Positions 34,377-44,246 of a stretch of DNA of 64,000 nucleotides are shown piece after piece. Source of the stretch: Nitrospirota bacterium. Its GTDB lineage: Bacteria > Nitrospirota > Nitrospiria > SBBL01 > JAADHI01. Under the pieces are notes generated by a model, which ran no database searches, was not told the origin of the DNA, and was given only the letters and a program-made list of their open reading frames with translations. The first letter of the stretch is position 1. Every line of letters begins with the position of its first letter. Position numbers and translations under genes: made by a program. The stretch covers positions 1 to 64,000 of the forward strand of contig JAJDBW010000061.1 of NCBI GenBank assembly GCA_029261155.1. The letters are read 5' to 3'.

Positions 34377-34886
34377 TTAAGAAACGGACTTATACGTAAT
34401 ATCAATGTTCATTGTTGCTACGCTGTTCTCATCTATTTCTAATGGCATAATACTATCGACACCAATTAAGTTACCGTAAAACAGATCATTTTCTTTCACA
34501 AAAATACTGTATTTCCCAGGTGGCAATTCTTGTTGATAGAATCCGCTATTATCCGATTTTAGTTCAGCGACCAGATTGGTGGAAATATTTGAATAGAAAC
34601 CTCCACGATCGACCTCTTCTACGTCATCCGATGATGTTTTCTCATAAATATATAGATTACGTATCACAGGAGTGATCTGTCCAAGTTTTGCTCCGGGCAT
34701 AAAATTACCTTCCCAAAACCTAACAATTCCCGCTACGCCTTGCTGGATAGTAACTTTTTCGCGATTAAGAGGAATCATTGATCGACCCTTGTAGTTAGTT
34801 TCACTACTAACCGCAGAGATTGTTATCACAGAAAATAATACAACCAGAAATAAAACATTGGAATATAACTTAAATATCACTGTCAT
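34377..34886 (-). CDS. Hypothetical secreted protein
   Basis: N-terminal hydrophobic signal; ELPPGKYSIFVKEND suggests a carboxypeptidase-regulatory-like fold. Confidence 0.5.
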   Translation of the reverse strand: MTVIFKLYSNVLFLVVLFSVITISAVSSETNYKGRSMIPLNREKVTIQQGVAGIVRFWEGNFMPGAKLGQITPVIRNLYIYEKTSSDDVEEVDRGGFYSNISTNLVAELKSDNSGFYQQELPPGKYSIFVKENDLFYGNLIGVDSIMPLEIDENSVATMNIDITYKSVS

Positions 34887-34909
34887 TTAGTCTGTATATC
34901 CAATAAAAA

Positions 34910-35119
34910 CCTAACAGTTATTGTCCATCACCCCGCCCCATTCAACTCATTCTCAATCAACTTCCCCGCGACAATCACCGCAGTCGCCCGACCTTTCATC
35001 GTCCAACCAATAAAGGGGGAATTCTTTCCAAGCGATTTAAAACTTTGCGCCTTCACCATCCACTCGGCTTCGGGATCGATGATACTAATATCGGCACGGT
35101 CGCCGATTTCGAGCCGCCC
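34910..35119 (-). pseudogene. Diverged partial duplicate of the pyrC 3' end
   Basis: Ungapped colinear match to 35588-35797 (offset 678 bp); encodes [62 protein letters not shown]-stop. Confidence 0.92.
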
Positions 35120-35159
35120 AGCGTGTCCCCCGTGCCCGTGTTCATGGCGTTTTTATGTA

Positions 35160-35348
35160 TCATTTGGGTTCTTCTACACCGAGATCCCGACATATTTTGC
35201 GTGCGAGATGCGCGTTAATCTCCCGGTGGCGTGGAATTGCTGAGCGTTTATTGAGCACCGGATTGTGCCACCACGAGTGACGGCCCCCTTCCCTCAGTAA
35301 CGCGCATCCGAACGATTCAAGTTGCTTTATCAGGTCGCGCCGCTTCAT
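35160..35348 (-). CDS. hicA: HicA-family toxin
   Basis: 62 aa; MKRRDLIKQLESFGCALLREGGRHSWWHNP...RSAIPRHREINAHLARKICRDLGV. Confidence 0.92.
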   Translation of the reverse strand: MKRRDLIKQLESFGCALLREGGRHSWWHNPVLNKRSAIPRHREINAHLARKICRDLGVEEPK

Positions 35349-35557
35349 ACGGCGATATCAAGTTCCTCGTATTCGTCGCCTGCGGCATCGATTGCTTCCG
35401 AACGGTTCAACTCCAGGGCTTCCCGAAGTGTGACCTCAAGCGATTCAATCAATTCTTCACGCGTCGCTTCTTGGCAATTTACCCCAGGCACTTCTTCAAT
35501 CCAACCGATCCACCAACCCGCATCTTTCTTAAGTACTGCTGTAAATTTCGTTTTCAT
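35345..35557 (-). CDS. hicB: HicB-family antitoxin
   Basis: 70 aa; KKDAGWWIGWIEEVPGVNCQEATREELIESLEVTLREAL; 4-bp overlap with hicA. Confidence 0.92.
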   Translation of the reverse strand: MKTKFTAVLKKDAGWWIGWIEEVPGVNCQEATREELIESLEVTLREALELNRSEAIDAAGDEYEELDIAV

Positions 35558-35605
35558 CCTGGATTCCTACCTCTTCGGTTAATGACACATAACGGTTGTT
35601 ATCCA

Positions 35606-36902
35606 TTATCCTGTACTGCTAAGCGCATTCTCTATCAACTTCCCCGCCACGATCACCGCCGTGGCGCGGCCTTTCATCGTCCAGCCGATAAAGGGCGAAT
35701 TCTTTCCGAGGGATTTAAAGCTTTGCGCCTTCACCGTCCATTCCGCATTCGGATCGATAATGCTGATGTCGGCGCGATCGCCGATTTCGAGCCGCCCCGT
35801 TTTTTTGCCTAATACGGCGGCGGGCCCGGCGGTGAGTTTCCGTATCGCTTCCATTAAACTCAACACGCCTTCATCCACCAAACGGAGCGAAAGCGGCAAG
35901 GCCGTTTCCAGACCGACAATACCGAAGGGCGCGCAATCTAACTCTTGTTCTTTTTCGTCGGCGGCGTGGGGCGCGTGATCGGTGGCGATGACTTCTAGGG
36001 TGCCGTCCGCCAGCCCGGCACGGACAGCCGCTTGATCGCTCTGGGCGCCGAGCGGCGGTTTCATCTTCGCATTGCTGTTATATCCTCGGACGGCCTCATC
36101 TGTGAGCGTAAAATAATGGGGACAGGTTTCCGCCGTCACACGAACGCCCCGGCGTTTTGCATCGCGGATGAGCGCGACGGAACCGGCGGTGCTGATGTGG
36201 GCCAGATGAACGCGGGCCCCCGTGAGTTCCGCCAGTTCGATATCGCGGGCGACCATCACCGTCTCCGAGGAGGCCGGAATGCCGCGCAGTCCTAAAGCCG
36301 TCGAGACTTCGCCTTCGAACATCACCCCGTCGGCCGTCAGATTCAAATCCTCGCAATGGTCGATGACGGGCACGTCGAAAATCTTCGCGTAGTTCATGGC
36401 CTGGCGCATGACTTGGCTGTTCATCACGGGCAGGCCGTCGTCCGAAACCGCGACGCAACCGGCGGCGACCAGCTCGGCCATCTCCGCCAGTTCCTCCCCT
36501 TTCGAACCCTTCGTAATCGCCCCGACGGGCAGCACATGAACGATGCCTTCTTCTTTCGCCTTTTCGAGAATAAATTCCGTGACGGCTTGGTTGTCGTTTA
36601 CAGGTTCGGTGTTGGGCATGCAGCAGACGGTCGTAAAACCGCCCCAGGCTGCAGCGGCAGTGGCGGTCGCCACGGTTTCTTTGTATTCGAAACCCGGCTC
36701 GCGAAGATGGGTGTGCAGGTCGATGAGGCCGGGCACGACGAGCTTGCCCTTTGCGTCTATCGTTTTGCAATCATTCGGTGCTTTGATCGATGGGCCCAGT
36801 TCGCGGATGAGGCCGTCTTCGACGAGCAAATCCCCGACTTCGTCCCGATTGCTGGCGGGATCGAGGATGCGCCCGCCTTTGATCAATATTTTTTCTAAGG
36901 GA

Positions 36903-36910
<8 letters not shown>
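35606..36910 (-). CDS. pyrC: Dihydroorotase
   Basis: [36 protein letters not shown]. Confidence 0.96.
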
Positions 36911-38432
<1,522 letters not shown>

Positions 38433-38468
38433 ATGGTCTTTTGCTTCTTGATAAAACCCATCTTCTTA

Positions 38469-38499
38469 CCTTTCCGGTCTCACGGAACCAGTTTAAAGG
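38469..38499 (-). promoter_or_regulatory. PyrR mRNA-binding stem-loop
   Basis: Minus strand CCTTTAAACTGGTTCCGTGAGACCGGAAAGG, matching the conserved PyrR loop (CCGUGAG flanked by paired arms). Confidence 0.82.
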
Positions 38500-38916
38500 A
38501 ACTAAAGCTATTATTCAGATTTCTGAGAAGAATGTCAAGGGAGAATTGGCGTGGAAGAATGATACTAACTTAGTGCTCCGACAAATTCGCAGACCCTAAT
38601 ACCATCTCGATGGGAATGTGAGGCATTTAGACCTTAGCATGGGGCAGTTAACCCCAGAGAATTGGGTGAAAAAAGTCCAAAACACTTGAGGCGCAAATAA
38701 GCCTTTTTTTAGTTCACTATAAAATATATTGATATCAATAAGATCGAGTTTTTTAATCTTTATATCAATGTTAGGCACATCATCTGCTTAACATGATAGG
38801 GAGCAAGAACAAAAGCCGGATCTAGCAATCGCTTAAACGAGCGAATACTTTATTACGGGATTGACAAAGGATGGCTTAAACGCGCGATTATAGTAGTTGA
38901 TGAGCAATAGGACGGC

Positions 38917-40368
38917 ATGACAGATAAACAAACCCAAAAAGACAAGCCGTTTAATCTGGTCCGTTGGTTTGCAATATCGAGCAGCCTATCCATTCTCATT
39001 ATTACCATCACCTCGTCGTTGCTCCTCTCTCGATATATATCCGATAACATGCTTTATCGCGATGCCGTCATCACAGAAGCCTTTGTTCATCGCCTGATTG
39101 GAGCTCAGGATGCGAGTATCTATTTTCAAGGTTCTCAAACGGAGAGCGCCAAGAAAAGAGTTGAAGACCTTTTCAAGCAGATCGCCTTAATGCCTGAAGT
39201 CGTTCGAGTCAACATCTACGACGTCGAAGGCACGGTCCTCTGGTCAGACGATGAACGCTTCATAGACCATAACTTTATGCCAAACCGAGAATTAATCCGC
39301 GCCCTCGATGGAACCATTGCGATCTCAAGCGGGACATCGGGGAGACCCGCAAAAGGAGAACATGTCTTCGACAAAGAGGTCCCTTTTTTCGTTGAGATCT
39401 ATATTCCGATATGGAGCAAAAATCACGACAAGGTTCTGGGCGCCTTTGAAACCTATAAAGAGCCATTGACCTTATTTAATGCCATACAAAAAGGAGAGCG
39501 AATCGTTTGGGTCATGGCTATTTTGGGTGGACTTTTCTTGTACGCCTCCCTGTTTTGGATTGTACGACGCGCGGCCATCACGATCCATACCCAACAGGAA
39601 CAACAGATTCAATCGGAAAAATTAGTGGGGATCGGGGTCATGGCTGCGGGCATCGCTCATGAAGTCAATAACCCGCTCGCCGTCATGCTTGGCAAAGCCG
39701 AAATGATTATAGATGAAACAGACCCGAAACACATAAAAAAATATGCCCAGGAAATTATCAGGTTCGCTAAAAAAGCCTCAGAAATTGTGAAGGGAATCAC
39801 CTTATACTCACGCTCTAACACGCCCTCCGAAAACAAGACTCAAATATTTCTTAACGATCAACTCGAAGACGCAATAAAGCTTTCGGGTTACTCGAACCCT
39901 TTTACCCATGTTGAAGTCGTAAAAGATTTTGAGCACATCTCCCCGATTCTCGGAAACATTGGCGAAATAGAACAAGTCTTCGTTAACTTAATTAACAACG
40001 CAGTCCAAGCCATGAAGGGAAAGGGCCGCTTGCTCGTGAAAACGCGACAGGAAGGCGATTCAGCGGTGGTGACATTTCAGGACACAGGTTCCGGGATGAA
40101 AAAGGAACACCTCAAGGAACTCTTTACGCCTTTTTTCACCACAAAAGACCCTGGAGAAGGTACAGGGCTGGGATTAAATGTCGTTCACAATATCATCACA
40201 AACCATGGCGGAAACATTAGTGTGGAAAGCGAAGAAGGACAGGGTGCAACTTTTATTGTGAGATTTCCTTCAACCGAAGACACCGCGAAGAAAGGAAGGA
40301 TCAACGGCATTGAGAAATTCGAAATGTCAGAGAAAGAAAAAATGGAGACCCGGATATCAAGGTCTTAA
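38917..40368 (+). CDS. Membrane sensor histidine kinase
   Basis: Two TM segments, H-box AAGIAHEVNNPLAVMLGKAE, N/G boxes (NLINNAVQAM, GTGLGLNVVHNIITNHGG). Confidence 0.93.
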   Translation: MTDKQTQKDKPFNLVRWFAISSSLSILIITITSSLLLSRYISDNMLYRDAVITEAFVHRLIGAQDASIYFQGSQTESAKKRVEDLFKQIALMPEVVRVNIYDVEGTVLWSDDERFIDHNFMPNRELIRALDGTIAISSGTSGRPAKGEHVFDKEVPFFVEIYIPIWSKNHDKVLGAFETYKEPLTLFNAIQKGERIVWVMAILGGLFLYASLFWIVRRAAITIHTQQEQQIQSEKLVGIGVMAAGIAHEVNNPLAVMLGKAEMIIDETDPKHIKKYAQEIIRFAKKASEIVKGITLYSRSNTPSENKTQIFLNDQLEDAIKLSGYSNPFTHVEVVKDFEHISPILGNIGEIEQVFVNLINNAVQAMKGKGRLLVKTRQEGDSAVVTFQDTGSGMKKEHLKELFTPFFTTKDPGEGTGLGLNVVHNIITNHGGNISVESEEGQGATFIVRFPSTEDTAKKGRINGIEKFEMSEKEKMETRISRS

Positions 40369-40425
40369 AATACACATGCAAGTGCGTGTGGCATTAAAAT
40401 AACCCACAACAAAGAGGAGGACGCT

Positions 40426-40815
40426 ATGCCAACAAGAGTTTTACTCATTGAAGACGAGAAAGAGATTCGAGAAACAGTCAAACATCAACTAATCAACGCA
40501 AAGTACGAGGTGATAGAGGCGGGAGATGGGGAGGAAGCGATCCGAAAAATTAACGAGGGGAGCAACCCAGTAGATGTCGACGTGGCGATCTGCGACATCC
40601 GGATGCCCAAAATTAATGGAATAGAGGCCACCTCTTATTTCCATGAACAATTCCCTCACCTTCCCATCATTATTATGACCGGCTATCCAAAGACTGAGAC
40701 CGCAATCGATCTTTTAAAAAAGGGGATCAAAGATTATCTGGTTAAGCCTGTCGAAAAAGAGGTTTTGCTTGCCGCCGTCCAAAAAGCGGTTAAAGAGCGA
40801 ACCTGGCCCACATAA
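40426..40815 (+). CDS. Single-domain response regulator
   Basis: VLLIEDEKEIRETV, VAICDIRMPKINGIEA, GIKDYLVKPVEKE; no output domain. Confidence 0.93.
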   Translation: MPTRVLLIEDEKEIRETVKHQLINAKYEVIEAGDGEEAIRKINEGSNPVDVDVAICDIRMPKINGIEATSYFHEQFPHLPIIIMTGYPKTETAIDLLKKGIKDYLVKPVEKEVLLAAVQKAVKERTWPT

Positions 40816-40833
40816 TATTGTGGTGAGTAAGCG

Positions 40834-40863
40834 CCTTGCACCGCCTTTCGAGGCGGTGCAAGG
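40834..40863. terminator. Strong hairpin between convergent genes
   Basis: CCTTGCACCGCC-TTTCGA-GGCGGTGCAAGG, 12-bp perfect stem; weak T-tract. Confidence 0.6.
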
Positions 40864-40906
40864 TCAGCTGATGCGACATCTCATTTTTCTATTCAAGGAA
40901 CATCAA

Positions 40907-42163
40907 TTACTGTAAAAGACTTCCCTCTTTCTCGTTAGGCAGCCGATCCATACCCGCCTCCCTGGCCTCTTTTTCTCCTATCGTCAAAAGAAAATCGACA
41001 AAACGGTCCAAGGCATTTACGGTAAATTTATGGCCGAAACCTTTGATCATGTCGTCGGCAAAACCGGGGACGATGAAGGCCGCAGGATCGATGATGGATT
41101 CGATGACATATTCCTTCGGGCTTGTGGCATGGGCCTTTCCCGCCTGAACAGCCTTTTGGTATTCGGGAGATCGAATACGATTTTCGGCATTGGTTTTCAT
41201 AATGAGCAAAGGACCAATCAAGCCGGTTCCGGCAATGGAAACACCTGGGATTTTGTGGCAGGCAAAACAGACCATCATTTTGACGATTTGTTCTGGAGTG
41301 TCGCTTGCTTGGGCTATTGGTGGAGATGTAGATTCTGAATTGTCTTGAAGTCTCGATGCTTCATTGAATATTTCTTCAAGGAGTTGGGTGATAGAAAATT
41401 TTTTGCCAAAATAATGTTCCCAATCTTCTAGCACTGTTATTTTAGAATAATCCCCTGGTGTGTGCATTGATTGTAATGCCGCCACTACAGCCACAATCTC
41501 AAAATCATTCAAAGAAATAGGTGGTTTGTTAATCCTCGGCATCGTGGGAGATTTATCGCCTGGAATGGAACTCTCTTTATCGTCGCTTCCCTTAAGTCCA
41601 TAACCATAGACAACATAGCAGCCCGGACAATAGAGCGATTCGATCAAGTATTCGCCGGGGGATTCGGCATGTGGACGGAAGCCACTATATGGTTCGCCTT
41701 TCGAAGCATACTTTTCCTTGTACATCCGATATCGTTCTTCTCGAATTCGAACATGAGAACGTGCTTCAATTGAAATATCTAATGCTAGATCTAACTCGCT
41801 TGGGTCGAAGCTTTCAAGCCCGATTAAAGGAGGTGCCCGGTCTGCCTGCTGCTCCGCGATCATTTTATGGCAGAGTGCGCATTGCCCCTTACCAATCGGT
41901 CCTTCTCCCCTCTTCAAAGCTTCGAGAGGATCTTCCGTTCCAAAGATGATACGCATTCCATATTTCACTAGATCTTCTTTGGTGATTTGGATGGAAAGAT
42001 CGTTTGAAAGATTTATGCTGAGTTCATTTGAAGAATTTTCACCTGTTGGAGTAGATGCGATGAAACCAGATGGAGGGCCTGGATCGGACGCATTCGCGCT
42101 GCCAAGTGAAACAAGGAGCCAAGCGGTGGCTATAAATAAGCGCCATCTAACTCTATTTTTCAT
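40907..42163 (-). CDS. Tandem-domain c-type cytochrome
   Basis: CALCH and CFACH heme motifs, signal peptide after MKNRVRWRLFIATAWLLVSLGSANA; extra CPGCY. Confidence 0.85.
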   Translation of the reverse strand: MKNRVRWRLFIATAWLLVSLGSANASDPGPPSGFIASTPTGENSSNELSINLSNDLSIQITKEDLVKYGMRIIFGTEDPLEALKRGEGPIGKGQCALCHKMIAEQQADRAPPLIGLESFDPSELDLALDISIEARSHVRIREERYRMYKEKYASKGEPYSGFRPHAESPGEYLIESLYCPGCYVVYGYGLKGSDDKESSIPGDKSPTMPRINKPPISLNDFEIVAVVAALQSMHTPGDYSKITVLEDWEHYFGKKFSITQLLEEIFNEASRLQDNSESTSPPIAQASDTPEQIVKMMVCFACHKIPGVSIAGTGLIGPLLIMKTNAENRIRSPEYQKAVQAGKAHATSPKEYVIESIIDPAAFIVPGFADDMIKGFGHKFTVNALDRFVDFLLTIGEKEAREAGMDRLPNEKEGSLLQ

Positions 42164-42355
42164 TTCGTTTATTCTCCAAGCGCCGTAGGTTGAAGAAATT
42201 CTACCCAATTATAATAAAAAGGTCTATTTAAGGGATAGGTACTCGACAGTCGCCGTTCAATAGGCTAATAGACAAATAAGAACGATTCGGGTATTTTCCA
42301 ATCGCGATATCATAAAACTCTCGCTCTATTATTAAACAGGACAAAGGCTCAGAAG

Positions 42356-43096
42356 ATGGTGCCGACAATTGAATCGATTCTGCTCACAGCTGTGCACATC
42401 TTCACTTTCCAGGGGCAGCAGGGCCTCACAAATGCCAGCGGTTTTTTCTTTGAACGTGAGGGGCGCTTGTTTCTGGTTACCAGCCGGCACGTGCTCATCG
42501 ACGAACCGAGCACGCACTTCCCCGACCGCATCGAAATTGAGTTGCATATCGACCCGAACAACATGGCCCTTTCTACCGGTTTTTCCATTCCACTCTACCG
42601 CGAAGGTCAACGCTTCTGGCGCCAAGGCCTGGACACAGCCGGGGCAATTGATGTGGCGGTGATCGAAATTGAACGCGCCGCCCTGCCCGAAACAACCGTT
42701 TACCGGGCCTTTACGATAGAGCACCTCATTGCTCCGAAGGAAACCGTCGATGTGGGCACCTCGCTTTTGGTGGTGGGATTCCCGCTCGGCTTCCACGACA
42801 CCCTTCACCACATGCCTGTTGTGCGGCAGGCCGTGATCGCCTCTTCCTTTGGACTGCGCTTTCAGGGTGAAGGGTACTTTCTTACCGATGCCCGCACACA
42901 CCGAGGCACCAGCGGCGCGCCGGTGGTCATGCGCGTGCCCGAAAACCAAAGCCTGCAGGGCGATTTACCTTGGAAGCTCCTTGGTGTCCACTCCGCACGG
43001 CTCGATGTCGGCACGCGCGACCGGAAATTGGACGAGGCCCTCGGCTTAAACTGTGCCTGGTATGCCGACATCTTGTTGACCCTCACCCAATCTTAA
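42356..43096 (+). CDS. Trypsin-like serine protease
   Basis: TSRHVL (His), DVAVIE (Asp), RGTSGAPV (Ser). Confidence 0.85.
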   Translation: MVPTIESILLTAVHIFTFQGQQGLTNASGFFFEREGRLFLVTSRHVLIDEPSTHFPDRIEIELHIDPNNMALSTGFSIPLYREGQRFWRQGLDTAGAIDVAVIEIERAALPETTVYRAFTIEHLIAPKETVDVGTSLLVVGFPLGFHDTLHHMPVVRQAVIASSFGLRFQGEGYFLTDARTHRGTSGAPVVMRVPENQSLQGDLPWKLLGVHSARLDVGTRDRKLDEALGLNCAWYADILLTLTQS

Positions 43097-43301
43097 TGGG
43101 GCGAAAAGCCGCGCAAGGCCATTCCCCAAAAATCAATTTTCACGCTCATTTTTTACTCCCATTGGACAGGCCCTGAGCGTATACTATGGCCTTAAAAAAT
43201 GAGAAGGGTCTTTTGGGAGCGCAGCGGTTTTTCAGCATTGAATCTTGCGCTGCGAAAGCGAAAAGCCTTCCTTTAAATCGGGCGAAAGCGCACAGGTGAA
43301 A

Positions 43302-44216
43302 ATGGATTACCAAAAAATTCTGGATGAAATTTATGAAGAGACAAGGCCTCTGCTGGGGCAAGGCCGCGTGGCGGATTATATCCCCGCCTTGGCACACGTC
43401 GATCCAAAAAAATACGGCATTGCAATTGAAACCCTGGAAGGCGGATGCTTCCATGTGGGCGATGCGGCTGTCCCTTTTTCAATTCAAAGCATTTCGAAGG
43501 TCTTTGCCTTATCAATGGTGCTAAAGGTCTTGGGCGAAAAACTGTGGACCCGCGTCGGACGCGAACCCTCTGGCGGGGCCTTTAATTCTCTTGTTCAATT
43601 GGAGCGGGAAAACGGCATTCCGCGGAATCCCCTGATCAATGCTGGGGCCCTGGTGGTGACCGATTGCTTAAGCTCGATCACCGAGAATCCACTGCATCGC
43701 CTTCTCGAATTTGTACGCAAAAATTCGGACAATCCGCAGGTGAATTACGACAGTTTGATTGCGAACTCGGAACGGGAAACCGGCTATCGCAATGCCGCCC
43801 TCGTTAACTTCATGAAGAGTTTCGGAAACATCGAAAACGATGTCGATGCCGTATTGAATATTTATTTTCACCAATGCGCGCTCATGATGAGCTGCATCGA
43901 TCTGGCGCAAGCCTTTTTATATTTTGCGAATGGCGGCAGACATCCGATCACTCAAGAGCAGGTTATTTCCCTGAGCCAGTGCAAGCGGGTCAACGCGGTG
44001 ATGCAGACTTGCGGCTTTTACGACGAGTCGGGCGAGTTTGCATTTTCTGTCGGCTTGCCCGGAAAAAGCGGCGTCGGTGGTGGCATCGTCGCCGTGATTC
44101 CCAAGATGCTTTCCATCTGCGTCTGGTCACCCGAACTCAATCCAAAGGGCAACTCCTTGGTGGGCATGAAGGCGCTGGAGTTGTTTACAACGAAGACCGG
44201 CGTTTCTATTTTCTAA
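43302..44216 (+). CDS. glsA: Glutaminase
   Basis: VPFSIQSISKVFALSMVL, REPSGGAFNSLVQLERENGIPRNPLINAGALVVTD; start at ATG 43302. Confidence 0.95.
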   Translation: MDYQKILDEIYEETRPLLGQGRVADYIPALAHVDPKKYGIAIETLEGGCFHVGDAAVPFSIQSISKVFALSMVLKVLGEKLWTRVGREPSGGAFNSLVQLERENGIPRNPLINAGALVVTDCLSSITENPLHRLLEFVRKNSDNPQVNYDSLIANSERETGYRNAALVNFMKSFGNIENDVDAVLNIYFHQCALMMSCIDLAQAFLYFANGGRHPITQEQVISLSQCKRVNAVMQTCGFYDESGEFAFSVGLPGKSGVGGGIVAVIPKMLSICVWSPELNPKGNSLVGMKALELFTTKTGVSIF

Positions 44217-44246
44217 GCGTCGCTTTATTCGACTGAAGCGGAGACC

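Noticed and set aside
36096-36770. 224-aa ORF on the minus strand within pyrC
   Set aside because: Out-of-frame, Arg/Gly/His-rich reading of the GC-rich pyrC coding sequence.
36356-36898. 180-aa plus-strand ORF opposite pyrC
   Set aside because: Antisense shadow of dihydroorotase; no domain seen.
38596-38778. 60-aa minus-strand ORF between pyrR leader and the histidine kinase
   Set aside because: AT-rich, no domain or clear RBS; not supported as a gene.
42332-42949. 205-aa ORF antisense to the serine protease
   Set aside because: The plus-strand frame has an intact catalytic triad and good coding character; the antisense frame has no recognisable domain.
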